In this document: piece by piece, positions 17,562 through 25,450 of the stretch | How positions within the stretch are numbered: the stretch's first letter is position 1 | Layout: each line of letters begins with the position of its first letter | Origin: Pseudoalteromonas sp. FUC4 | Lineage (GTDB): Bacteria; Pseudomonadota; Gammaproteobacteria; Enterobacterales; Alteromonadaceae | DNA length: 63,351 nucleotides | Reading direction: 5' to 3' | NCBI RefSeq assembly: GCF_008370255.1 | Contig: NZ_SEUI01000003.1 | Location: 337,531 to 400,881, forward strand | Translations under genes and position numbers: made by a program | Notes under the pieces: generated by a model | Database searches by the model: none | Told to the model about the DNA's origin: nothing | Seen by the model: only the letters and a program-made list of their open reading frames with translations

Positions 17562-18590
17562 ACATCAATGGTCTAGATTTATAGTTTATTGCTCATTGAG
17601 TTTATTATTATGTCTAGACCGCTGCGAATAGAGTATGAAAATGCGTTTTATCATGTGATGAATCGCGGAAGAGGGCGTGAAAATACCTTTTTGAGTGATA
17701 ACGATTTTAAGCATTTTTTATACTGCATTGAGCAAGCAAACCTTCGTTTTAATATTGAAGTGCATTCGTATTGTTTAATGACCAATCATTACCACCTACT
17801 AATAAAAACCCCTGATGCAAATTTAGGCAGAGCCATGAAACATATTAATGGTCTCTATACGCAATATTTTAATAGAACACACAACACAGACGGTGCACTG
17901 TTTAGAGGTCGTTACAAAGCGGTGCTGGTGGATGCTGACAATTACTTACTACACGTTAGTCGTTACATACATCGTAACCCTATAGAAACCAGTACACCGC
18001 TAGTAGATGAACTCATTGACTATAAATGGTCTAGCTATTCAGCCTTCATCAAAAAAACAGCGACGCCAAAATGGTTAGTTCGAGACTTTATATTTTCGCT
18101 TCAAGGAAAAAATCGTAAATATACTGCGTACAAACAGTTTGTTGAATATGAAAATAATAAAGAAATAAGTGCTTTTTATGGCGCTAAAAAGTTATTTTCG
18201 GTGTTGGGCGGCGATGAATTTATTCAGAATATTAAAGAGTATATTGCAAAATCAGACAACGAAAAAAGCGTTGTTGTTCAGAGGCGTTCAACTGATGATG
18301 TTATTGCGTACTTAGCTAAATATTTTTGTATAGATGCACGTAATATTGTAACGGTTAAGAAAGGGCGTAAAGAGAAAAATTTACCACGTATGTTTGCTAT
18401 AAAGTTATGCCAAGATTTAACAGGGCAAAATTTGAAAGCGTTAGCCGTTGCTTTTAATGTTCAACATTATTCAGCCATATCTCAAACGGTACGCAGGCTA
18501 AATAAGTTAATAATTGAAGATGATAAGGTTAGATTACAATTCAAAAAACTTCGAGATAGTTTGATGTATGAAGTCAAGATTTGACCCCTT
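17539..18590 (+). mobile_element. REP-associated transposase element with perfect 30-bp inverted ends
   Basis: A 1052-bp unit. The left end (17539-17568, starting AAGGGGTCAAATCTTGAC) is the exact reverse complement of the right end (18561-18590, ending GATTTGACCCCTT). Each end contains the small hairpin GTCAA-nnn-TTGAC. Between them lies one transposase gene, whose last seven codons and stop run into the right repeat. The left end interrupts a copy of the Pcp-like gene. This matches the organisation of RAYT/TnpA-REP elements, where the HUH enzyme is flanked by REP sequences in inverse orientation. Confidence 0.85.
17610..18584 (+). CDS. REP-associated tyrosine transposase (Y1/IS200-like HUH) with DnaA-like C-terminal domain
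   Basis: Single-strand DNA nuclease/transposase of the Y1 HUH group. The N-terminal MSRPLRIEYENAFYHVMNRG is the hallmark of RAYT proteins. The HUH motif is His60-Tyr61-His62 (MTNHYHLLI) and the nucleophile is Tyr119 in SRYIHRNP. After about residue 230 there is a DnaA domain-IV-like HTH (ARNIVTVKKGR..HYSAISQTVRRL), known in the longer branch of this family. It probably acts in the cytoplasm on REP hairpins in single-stranded DNA. Start set at ATG 17610 because the conserved N terminus begins there; an in-frame TTG at 17589 would add seven unconserved residues. All catalytic residues are intact, so it may be active. Confidence 0.93.
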   Translation: MSRPLRIEYENAFYHVMNRGRGRENTFLSDNDFKHFLYCIEQANLRFNIEVHSYCLMTNHYHLLIKTPDANLGRAMKHINGLYTQYFNRTHNTDGALFRGRYKAVLVDADNYLLHVSRYIHRNPIETSTPLVDELIDYKWSSYSAFIKKTATPKWLVRDFIFSLQGKNRKYTAYKQFVEYENNKEISAFYGAKKLFSVLGGDEFIQNIKEYIAKSDNEKSVVVQRRSTDDVIAYLAKYFCIDARNIVTVKKGRKEKNLPRMFAIKLCQDLTGQNLKALAVAFNVQHYSAISQTVRRLNKLIIEDDKVRLQFKKLRDSLMYEVKI

Positions 18591-18594
18591 CAGA

Positions 18595-18722
18595 CCAACG
18601 GTATCTAGACTAAATAAGTTAATAATTGAAGATGATAAGGTCAACTTACAGTTCGAAAAGCTTCGAGATAGTTTGATGTATGAAGTCAAGATTTGACCCC
18701 TTCAGACCCTTGACCCCTTCAG
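18595..18722 (+). repeat. Tandem copy of the transposase 3' end plus extra REP half-sites
   Basis: 18595-18706 repeats 18483-18594 with an exact 112-bp offset and about 15 % divergence, including another 30-bp REP end at 18673-18702. A third TTGACCCCTTCAG follows at 18710-18722. The second copy differs mainly at silent-looking positions, so it looks like the tail of a related, older element rather than a recent slippage product. Confidence 0.8.
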
Positions 18723-18724
18723 GC

Positions 18725-19129
18725 CCTTCATTTTTCGCTTGTTAGATCTAATAAGCACAATGAGATTTTATAGTATTACAAATAAAAAAAAGAAAATAAG
18801 TATATATCGCTACTTTTAAAACCAATGTTAATTGTTGACAATTAAATATTTTAAAGTGTATTGTTTGGGTGCGAGTGATAAGTAACCAAAATTACAGGGT
18901 TAATGGGGGAGTAATTTATCGCTAGTCTGTGGCCATTAATAATTTTTGGGCGTTATTATGAAAAATGACTGCATGGATATTTTACTTTAACACATCATTT
19001 AAATCTTTTTATTCAGTGTCAATTTTTGCTGATTGCGAAACGCTAAATTTGACGTTTTTACAACGGAAAAATTATAAACGCGACACTTGATAAGTTATTG
19101 AAATAAGAAATGATAAGGTTAAATCTATA
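18725..19129 (+). promoter_or_regulatory. Long leader of the GH86 gene with two dyads, no gene
   Basis: About 400 bp without a gene. A dyad TTAATTGT-TG-ACAATTAA lies at 18828-18845. A looser pair, GTCAATTTTTGC (19018-19029) and GCTAAATTTGAC (19042-19053), matches at 10 of 12 positions. Either could be a regulator site or leader hairpin for the glycosidase gene. No clear -35/-10 could be chosen in this very A/T-rich stretch. Confidence 0.4.
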
Positions 19130-21196
19130 ATGATAAAAAAATACAATAAAAAATGTTCTCTACAAAAAGCAGCTGTAACGCTTTTGCTTATAACGACTTT
19201 CAACAGTTTTAACATTGTTCATGCAGCGGAAAATAAAGTTTCTGTTGATATAAATTTAGACACTAAACATCGTATAGGTAACATCGAACGCTTTAACCGT
19301 GAAAAATTCATCTCATTGCATTCGGCCCCAACAGAAAATGAATGGGATCATGATAACAAAGGTAACAACGCCAAATCAGACCTAATTGGTAGCTTTATTA
19401 ATGGTTATGATGTTTATTTTGGCCGTGATACGGGATACATGAAAAATCAATTATTTGCTCAAAAACAAGATAGTAATCGTTTAGGCTTTATTGATGAATC
19501 TGTTTTAACTAAGAAGGGCAATGCTGCAATTAACTCCTTTGAAAACGGTAACGCTACTCGGTTTGTTAACGCCAGACGCTTTAAAAATAGATCTAAAGAT
19601 ATGGTTGTTGGTGGGCAAGTACATCCTTATTATCCTGACGGCACTAATATTGGTAATAGTAATTGGGCATTCTCACAAAAAAACACTAACCAAGAGCCTA
19701 TTGGTACCGCTACAGGCCATTATATGGGGCAGTTTCTACAAAAATATTTTGCGCAAACGAACACCGGTGCAGGTGCGCCTAAACCTGCTTATTTAGAAGT
19801 TGTAAATGAACCTTTGTATGACCTTAATATTGCGCCTAAAAACGGACGTGATAAGGCACCTATAGCTGAGATCTTCAAATACCATAAAAGTGTCGCGCAA
19901 GAAATTCGTAAAACTAATAATCAAACATTAAACAAAAATATCAAGGTTGCAGGCTATACCGTTGCCTTTCCTAACTATGATTGGGATAATTTTGAACGCT
20001 GGGAAAGTAATGACAAATTGTTCATCGATACGGCAGGTGCCGATATGGACGTATTTTCTATTCATCTGTATGACTTTCCAACTCATCCTCGAGGAGAAGA
20101 ATATAGACGAGGCAGTAATGTCGAAGCAACACTCGATATGCTAGAGCAATATTCTAATATCAAATTCGGTCGTACTAAACCATTATTAATTTCAGAATAT
20201 GGTGCGTCAGTACATGCTTTGCGAAACAAACCATGGTCACAAGTAAGAGATGCTGAAAAGTTACGCGGTTATAATGCACTATTAACTCATTTTCTAGAAC
20301 GTCCTGACGTTATAGCTAAAGCAATTCCTTTTATTCCCGTGAAAGCTGAATGGGGTCGTCATAGTGACACCGGCTACCCTTATGAAAATAGATTAATGAG
20401 ACAACAATTTGAAAAGTCAGGGCAAACAGGAACCGATTGGATCTACACTGACTTAGTAAAGTTCTTCCAATTGTGGTCTAAAGTTAAAGGTATACATGTG
20501 GACAGTTGGGCATCTGATCTTGATATCATGGTCGATGCATATGTACAGAATAATAAAGCACATATCATAATGACGAGCTTAGAGTTTCAAGATACTGATG
20601 TTGCATTAAAAGCACTTGGGAACGATGGAAATACTATCAAATCAGTCCAAGTAAAAACTTTATCTTATGATAATAACAACCATGCAAAATTGGTTACTAA
20701 AACAATGTCATCGGTACCTAAAACGGTTTCTTTACCGAAAGAAAGCACCCAAATCATGACAATTACTTACCACAATAAAATTAACATTGATAAGGTGAAT
20801 CAACAAAATAAATATTATGCCACTACCTATAAGCAGCCTATAAAAGCGAACGTGGATATCTATTTTAATATTAAAGATGTGGAGGTGGGAGCACAAGGCG
20901 AAGCCGTTTTACGATTAGGTATTGGTCGGGAGCACGGTAAATCGCTCACACCGACAGTAAATGTGAATAACGTACCAGTTGAAGTGCCTACTGACTTCAG
21001 AGGATATGACCAGAAACAAGGTAAAACTCGCAACGGACGCGCAAGTTTCTTTGGCGTAATTGAAATTCCTGTGTCACATGATCTACTACAAGGCAGCAAT
21101 TGGGTACGTATCAACTTTGATGATGCTGGCGGATTTGTAACAAGCGCAGCTTTGCAGGTTGTTAACAGCAGTGACGAGATTACGCGATCACTTTAG
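19130..21196 (+). CDS. Secreted glycoside hydrolase, GH86-like beta-agarase/beta-porphyranase
   Basis: Predicted extracellular endo-hydrolase of red-algal galactans (agarose or porphyran). A signal peptide is visible (about residues 1-32, hydrophobic AAVTLLLITTFNSFNIVHA followed by AEN). The segment KHRIGNIERFNREKFISLHS opens the catalytic TIM barrel. Clan GH-A catalytic residues are present: acid/base Glu227 in EVVNEPLYD and nucleophile Glu356 in LLISEYGAS. A C-terminal beta-sandwich domain follows from about residue 480. 688 residues is in the range of GH86 enzymes. Agarase and porphyranase cannot be separated by eye. No sulfatase, galactosidase or SusD/TonB partner is adjacent; it is bracketed by transposon debris and the Pcp-like duplicates, pointing to horizontal gain. 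No strong Shine-Dalgarno is seen. Confidence 0.82.
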   Translation: MIKKYNKKCSLQKAAVTLLLITTFNSFNIVHAAENKVSVDINLDTKHRIGNIERFNREKFISLHSAPTENEWDHDNKGNNAKSDLIGSFINGYDVYFGRDTGYMKNQLFAQKQDSNRLGFIDESVLTKKGNAAINSFENGNATRFVNARRFKNRSKDMVVGGQVHPYYPDGTNIGNSNWAFSQKNTNQEPIGTATGHYMGQFLQKYFAQTNTGAGAPKPAYLEVVNEPLYDLNIAPKNGRDKAPIAEIFKYHKSVAQEIRKTNNQTLNKNIKVAGYTVAFPNYDWDNFERWESNDKLFIDTAGADMDVFSIHLYDFPTHPRGEEYRRGSNVEATLDMLEQYSNIKFGRTKPLLISEYGASVHALRNKPWSQVRDAEKLRGYNALLTHFLERPDVIAKAIPFIPVKAEWGRHSDTGYPYENRLMRQQFEKSGQTGTDWIYTDLVKFFQLWSKVKGIHVDSWASDLDIMVDAYVQNNKAHIIMTSLEFQDTDVALKALGNDGNTIKSVQVKTLSYDNNNHAKLVTKTMSSVPKTVSLPKESTQIMTITYHNKINIDKVNQQNKYYATTYKQPIKANVDIYFNIKDVEVGAQGEAVLRLGIGREHGKSLTPTVNVNNVPVEVPTDFRGYDQKQGKTRNGRASFFGVIEIPVSHDLLQGSNWVRINFDDAGGFVTSAALQVVNSSDEITRSL

Positions 21197-21213
21197 AAAA
21201 TAAAAGGACTCGA

Positions 21214-21264
21214 ACCTGACCTAACACATTTGGTCTAGATTTATAAAAATAGGTAGGGACAGGT
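21214..21264. repeat. Degenerate inverted repeat after the GH86 gene, possible old element end
   Basis: ACCTGACCTA (21214-21223) faces TAGGGACAGGT (21254-21264), an imperfect inverted pair. The intervening GGTCTAGATTTATA is identical to a 14-bp stretch just inside the left end of the transposase element (17570-17583). It may be the relic of another REP-type element. Confidence 0.45.
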
Positions 21265-21335
21265 CTTTCTTTTTGCTTTTAAGATTAAGAAAAAGTAGTA
21301 ACCTCCTTAAAAAATAATTTGATAAAGAAGCTAAG

Positions 21336-21361
21336 AAGGGCAATATTATTGCCCTTTTTTA
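21336..21361. terminator. Terminator of the GH86 gene, shared tail-to-tail with the Pcp-like gene
   Basis: AAGGGCAAT-ATT-ATTGCCCTT followed by a T-run on the plus strand. It lies about 140 bp after the GH86 stop and 25 bp beyond the stop of the minus-strand Pcp-like gene. It corresponds to the hairpin at 16629. Confidence 0.75.
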
Positions 21362-21385
21362 TGCGCTTAAATTGGTTTTTATAAA

Positions 21386-22534
21386 CTATAGCGCTACTAA
21401 GCTTTGCTCTAGCATTGCTTTTATTTGTTTTACTATTTTTGCTTCTGTTTCAGGTTCGAATTGTTGTATACGTGGGGTGTGAATATGCCCTGTAGGTATA
21501 CTTGAATTAAGCGCATCGCGCAGGCGAATACTCCTATACGATATTTCGTTAGAGAGGTAACCACCGCCGCCGCCATTTACCGCAATACTATTTTTAAGCT
21601 CGCCGTACGAACCCGCTTTATAGTTTTTTTCAAGCGTGGTGACTTCGTGATTGTCGATAACTTTATAAGGGCCTTTGGCTTGTTGCATGTAACTTACAGG
21701 CAAGCTAAATTTTACAAACTCGTTGCCTGGGAGTGGTCGGCCATTAAGCTTTGGTATTACTGGGCTTGTTTGCGTGCCGCCATACACAATATTGGCATTA
21801 TCGGGGGCGGTTACACTGCGACGTTTACCTGGGAAACGCTCTAAATCAAATTCTGTTCTGCCCATACTTACGGTTACTACCATGTCTACATTATTAAGTG
21901 CGTAGTAAGGGGCAAGTAGTGATTCTATTATACCTTGATCGAAGTCTTCGTAGCGCACAGGCACCATAACGGTGTTAATTTCTGCGCTGATGCCGTTGTA
22001 ATTAATAACTTGGTCGTCGAGTAATAACGCCGCAACACCTGAGGGGTTACTTTGGTTTATGTTTCTATCGAGTAAAAAAGGGTCAAAGCCCGTAAGTAAT
22101 ATTTTTTTAGTGCTGCCTGATGAAAAAGCAAGGTCGGTGCGGCCTCTGCTGCCTTCCTCAAGTAGGGTTAGTAAAGTATTTAGTTGAGCCTGCGTAATTG
22201 AAAACTTAGGCGATGTTGTGCGTATTACTTTGCTTGAAAGTAGGCGCGCCCAGTAAAGCTCTCGGTCGTCGTAGTTATTGGTTTTTATTATGCGTTGCTT
22301 GGCGCTTTCCCACAGTTCAAAGCTAAAGTTTTGTACTAAAATTTTTGCACTTTTAAAGTCGTTTAATTCTTTAAATTGTTGCTCAAAACTTGATACTTGT
22401 GAGGTAAATGCATTTAAAACATTTGGCATTGCCGATTGGGCTTTGTTGATACGCTGTTCTTCAACAGTTAAAGGATTACTTAAAGCAGCGAATGAAGAAG
22501 CAATTAAGCTGGTCGCTAATAATACTTTGATCAT
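21386..22534 (-). CDS. Exported pyrrolidone-carboxylate-peptidase-like protein with Cys-to-Ser active site
   Basis: Pcp (peptidase C15)-fold protein of 382 residues, against about 215 for cytosolic Pcp. A signal peptide (MIKVLLATSLIASSFAALS) and an extra ~120-residue N-terminal helical region precede the Pcp core, which starts at KKILLTGFDPFLLDRNINQS. The Glu motif is DLERF (Glu232) and the His region is TGHIHTP (His350/His352). At the position of the catalytic Cys (family pattern G.YLCN..fY.SL) this protein has GGYLSNEISYRSI, that is Ser328. It may use serine or be inactive. AGGA lies 5 nt before the ATG. A truncated duplicate lies at 16683-17561. Confidence 0.8.
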   Translation of the reverse strand: MIKVLLATSLIASSFAALSNPLTVEEQRINKAQSAMPNVLNAFTSQVSSFEQQFKELNDFKSAKILVQNFSFELWESAKQRIIKTNNYDDRELYWARLLSSKVIRTTSPKFSITQAQLNTLLTLLEEGSRGRTDLAFSSGSTKKILLTGFDPFLLDRNINQSNPSGVAALLLDDQVINYNGISAEINTVMVPVRYEDFDQGIIESLLAPYYALNNVDMVVTVSMGRTEFDLERFPGKRRSVTAPDNANIVYGGTQTSPVIPKLNGRPLPGNEFVKFSLPVSYMQQAKGPYKVIDNHEVTTLEKNYKAGSYGELKNSIAVNGGGGGYLSNEISYRSIRLRDALNSSIPTGHIHTPRIQQFEPETEAKIVKQIKAMLEQSLVAL

Positions 22535-22744
22535 AATATTCCTAATATAAGGTTATTGTTTTATATGTAATTTACTATCCTACTATTGCTAACTTAGGGC
22601 AACCAATTAACGTTGAATCGACTGATATTTGCTTTTGCCGAGCATTGGTATTGTTTAACTGGCCAATTAGCATTATCGGCTAATAAAAATTTATGAGTTA
22701 AAAATTGATCTTTATGGGTTCTACTTTAAGCGCTCATAAAAGTA

Positions 22745-22773
22745 AAAAGCCGTAGCATTAATGCAGCGGCTTT
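22745..22773 (-). terminator. Terminator of the 22840-23148 gene
   Basis: AAAGCCG..GCATTAATGC..CGGCTTT with an A-run on the left, so it acts on the minus strand, 67 bp past the stop. Confidence 0.65.
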
Positions 22774-22839
22774 CGATTATGGTTTTATGCGCTTCGGCTA
22801 CATGAGTAAAAGGTTTTATACCCCTTTAAAAACCTCGTT

Positions 22840-23148
22840 TTAATCGTCAGGCCCTTTGAGCGTAAATTTTAAATGTTTACGCATATCTTTTAAAATAACG
22901 CCTTTTTTAAGCATTGCGCCGCTTAAACGCTTTTGCCACTTTAATAAATCAGGCTCTGCGGCGGCTAAGGCTTGCTCGTTTTCAAACTGAAAGCACAGCA
23001 GTAATGAACTTGGAAATAAGTGATATTCCACATCAAACCAGCATTGCAGCATGCCTGGGAGCTCAGCGCGGCCTTGTTCTTCTAATTTTTCGGCAGTATT
23101 AAGTACAAGTGCTTGCTGTTTTACTTGCACTGCAGAGAGTTTTTTCAT
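22840..23148 (-). CDS. Conserved-looking hypothetical protein, 102 residues
   Basis: Family not recognised. A soluble, mixed-charge protein without signal peptide or membrane helix. Its N-terminal half is helical (MKKLSAVQVKQQALVLNTAEKL), with a tract CWFDVEYHLFPSSLLLCFQF in the middle and a basic C terminus (MRKHLKFTLK). GGA lies about 8 nt before the ATG and a proper terminator follows, which supports a real gene. It stands alone between the Pcp-like gene and the DUF4235 gene. The middle tract alternates like a beta-strand pair. No function proposed. Confidence 0.65.
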   Translation of the reverse strand: MKKLSAVQVKQQALVLNTAEKLEEQGRAELPGMLQCWFDVEYHLFPSSLLLCFQFENEQALAAAEPDLLKWQKRLSGAMLKKGVILKDMRKHLKFTLKGPDD

Positions 23149-23317
23149 TATTAAAATCCAAGTTAGCGGCTAAAAAATGCAGCCGGAATGCGGGCATTAT
23201 ACGCAAGCTTGTGGGCAGGCAACAACTTTGAAAGGGGGTTAATGCTTAATAGAGTGTATCTGTTTAAAATATGGAGTACATGTTGGAAGGCGCCTTCGGC
23301 TTTTCTAACTTATGTAG

Positions 23318-23349
23318 GTCGGATAAGTGGCGTAGCCGTGCCATCCGAC
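23318..23349. repeat. REP-like hairpin in a 380-bp gene-free gap
   Basis: GTCGGAT..GGC-gta-GCC..ATCCGAC forms a stem with internal mismatches, preceded by TGTAG. This type of GTCGGAT/ATCCGAC unit is common as an intergenic repeat in bacteria. The rest of 23149-23532 contains no supportable gene. Confidence 0.6.
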
Positions 23350-23532
23350 ATTTTAAGTTTCATCACTGAACCCCGGTTTGGGTATTTATATGTTTTTGGC
23401 TCAATAGTTAAGTAACCTTAACTAGGGTTTTGCCAAGTGGCTTACGACAACACAGGAGTAGCTGTCGCAAGCCGCCTTTTGAGCCTCTCCGTATTACGTT
23501 TAATACTTATAAGAGGTATCAATAGGGACGGT

Positions 23533-23778
23533 TTATTTAGATCGGCGCTTGTCTAGCACATAGCGTACGGCCATTCTTGCAGCGCCCGCACCAATGCCTG
23601 AAACTACCGCCCATGTAACGGCCTCTTTAAGATCTGTTTCTTCGCTTGGTCTATCTTTTGGGGCTGGTTCGTTGGTAACCTTTTCCCACGATTTTTGTAA
23701 AGTTTTCCTTGTTAACATACCTGCAGATGCAGCGGCCAGACCTATACCTATTGTCGTAATTAGCTGTTTATTACTCAT
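23533..23778 (-). CDS. DUF4235-like small membrane protein
   Basis: 81 residues. An N-terminal hydrophobic segment (about 7-22, TTIGIGLAAASAGMLTRKTL) is followed by WEKVTNEPAPKDRPSEETDL and a second amphipathic/hydrophobic helix EAVTWAVVSGIGAGAARMAV. This order (membrane helix, W.kvT...P, then eA..WA..sG...g.aR) is the DUF4235 signature. Role unknown; such proteins are small inner-membrane proteins, often near stress genes. AGGA before the ATG supports the start. Neighbours on both sides are also small hypothetical proteins on the same strand, but gaps of about 270-390 bp argue against one operon. Confidence 0.75.
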   Translation of the reverse strand: MSNKQLITTIGIGLAAASAGMLTRKTLQKSWEKVTNEPAPKDRPSEETDLKEAVTWAVVSGIGAGAARMAVRYVLDKRRSK

Positions 23779-24049
23779 ATTATCCTCGATTATTTAGTTG
23801 TAACTTGAGTTATTAATAGGTAACTCTTTAAGTAAGAACAGTAGTAACAGCAATTTATATACCGATAGGCTTAAAATAGGTATTACGAGAAACACAAAGC
23901 ATTTATATCTACCCGCAATAATACTAATCAATTTGAAGCATTAGCCTGATGCTAACTTAGTTGAGGGTTGGTGGTTATAGAGCAACCAATACCGTGGCAT
24001 TAGTTAGAATATTAAGCTAAAGATTACTCTACTGTTGTTAGGGTATTTC

Positions 24050-24430
24050 TTAAGTTAGTAACTCAGTACCTAGTAAGGCGTCAATATAGGCGAGCTCTTC
24101 GCTAAAAATGCCATTTAAAAAAGCGTTTTGCTCAATTATTACAGCGTCATTAGGTTGGGCTTTGTATTCTTGTTGGCATCTTGTAAGCTCGCTGGCTAGC
24201 CATTGGCAGGCGTTGCTAGCTGTGTTTATTGCCGTTTTTAAAAATGATGACCATTTTATTTTTTGTAAATTAAAGCGATAAAGCATAACTGCAATAGCCC
24301 CATAAGCCTGCTGTTCAGGTGTTGGCATGTTGTTAGTATTTGAAGTGCCGTTTAAAAGCTTGGTATTAATCATCGCTTGTTGCAGTGCAGTTTGTTGTGA
24401 TTGATTTAAAAAGTTGTTTTCGTAATTCAT
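24050..24430 (-). CDS. Hypothetical protein, 126 residues
   Basis: Family not recognised. Predicted soluble and all-helical: NQSQQTALQQAMINTKLL, then PTPEQQAYGAIAVMLYRFNL, then a helix with TASNACQWLASELTRCQQEY. There is no signal peptide or known motif. The codon pattern looks normal for this genome and the frame is uninterrupted, but the ATG at 24430 has only a weak ribosome site. It lies alone with sizeable gaps on both sides. Treated as a probable gene of unknown role. Confidence 0.55.
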   Translation of the reverse strand: MNYENNFLNQSQQTALQQAMINTKLLNGTSNTNNMPTPEQQAYGAIAVMLYRFNLQKIKWSSFLKTAINTASNACQWLASELTRCQQEYKAQPNDAVIIEQNAFLNGIFSEELAYIDALLGTELLT

Positions 24431-24894
24431 GGCCGGCCTATATCTGCTAATAGCAGGGCAATATAAAAAGGAGATTTAGCACAGTATTTTACGATTTATG
24501 CGCACCGAAAAATTAGCCGCAGTGATAACAAAATTAGGCTGACTCTTTACTGAACTAATAAAACACAATTGTAACTGGGTAGGGAGCCTGAAGAGGGTAA
24601 GCGTCTTTTTTTAATCTTTAAAGCGTATAAAAAATAATGCTCTTTTGGTGTTTTTAATTTTATTGGTAAGCACGGTAATAACCATAAACAAGAGAGTAAT
24701 AAAAACCTCCCTTTATTTCGTAAGGAGTTTTTTTGTAGATAGGAGTTTTTTACAAAATTTGGCAATTTTTACTCTAACAATGAAAGGGTTAGTTATGGCC
24801 TTTGTTTTATCATATTGATTTTAAATAATAAATTTATTGGTTTGGGTTTTGCTTAGTAGTAAGTGTATTTTCTTAAATAAATAAAGGAGTTATT
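24431..24894. other. Gene-free stretch, 464 bp
   Basis: A very A/T-rich gap. One weak hairpin, CTCC..GGAG with T-run, lies near 24705-24735. Nothing else could be supported on either strand; it probably holds the promoter of the 24895 gene. Confidence 0.4.
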
Positions 24895-25389
24895 ATGAGT
24901 ACCGTTATTACTGGGTTATTCGAAAGTGCATCACAAGCAACACTCGCAATTTATAGATTAGAAGCTTTAGGTATTAATGAAGCTAACATAAGCATTGTAG
25001 CCAATGACTCATACGCAAAGGAAGATTTTGCTGTAGACGAAGGTACAAAAGCGGCTGAAGGTGGCCTTGTAGGCGCGGCTTCAGGTGGTATTCTTGCTGC
25101 TATTATTGGCGGTTTTACTGCAGTGGGTACTGTAGCAACAGGTGGTACGGGCTTATTAGTTGCCGGACCATTAGTCGCAGCATTTGCAGCTGGTGGTGCA
25201 GGCGCCGCAGTAGGTGGTACTTTAGGCGCTGCAATTGGTGCGTTTATCCCTGAGCACGAAATTAAATATTATGAAGATGCCATTGAAAAGGGCTCTATAT
25301 TAATTGGTGTTAAGTACGATAGTGACAATAAAAACGCTATTGAAGAAATACTTAACAATGCAGGCGCAAGTAACGTTTCTACGGCTTAA
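24895..25389 (+). CDS. Glycine-rich YflT-like general stress protein
   Basis: 164 residues. The N-terminal 50 residues (TVITGLFESASQATLAIYRL..GINEANISIVA) form a ferredoxin-like repeat seen in heat-induced stress protein YflT/GSP17M-type proteins. The middle (about 55-120) is a long Gly/Ala-rich hydrophobic stretch (LVGAASGGILAAIIGGFTAV, GGAGAAVGGTLGAAIGAF) with glycine-zipper spacing that could insert into a membrane. The C terminus repeats the alpha/beta character (YEDAIEKGSILIGVKY..AIEEILNNAGA). AAAGGAG before the ATG and a strong terminator after it show a single-gene unit. Molecular function unknown. Confidence 0.72.
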   Translation: MSTVITGLFESASQATLAIYRLEALGINEANISIVANDSYAKEDFAVDEGTKAAEGGLVGAASGGILAAIIGGFTAVGTVATGGTGLLVAGPLVAAFAAGGAGAAVGGTLGAAIGAFIPEHEIKYYEDAIEKGSILIGVKYDSDNKNAIEEILNNAGASNVSTA

Positions 25390-25419
25390 CGCTAACTAAT
25401 TAATTTCAAAATTAATTAT

Positions 25420-25450
25420 AAAGGTGAAACTTAGTTTCACCTTTTTTTTT
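25420..25450 (+). terminator. Intrinsic terminator of the YflT-like gene
   Basis: AAAGGTGAAACT-TAG-TTTCACCTTT with a nine-T run, 31 bp after the stop. The following 25451-25769 is gene-free and A/T-rich. Confidence 0.92.

Noticed and set aside
21206..21216. GGACTCGAACC, the reverse complement of a tRNA T-arm, after the GH86 gene
   Set aside because: No acceptor stem, anticodon arm or CCA can be built around it; a tRNA fragment or attachment site is not supported.
23188..23415. 75-codon frame on the plus strand
   Set aside because: It passes through a REP-like hairpin and has no ribosome site or family resemblance.
24547..24765. 72-codon minus-strand frame in the 24431-24894 gap
   Set aside because: Composition follows the A/T-rich background and no start signal is present.
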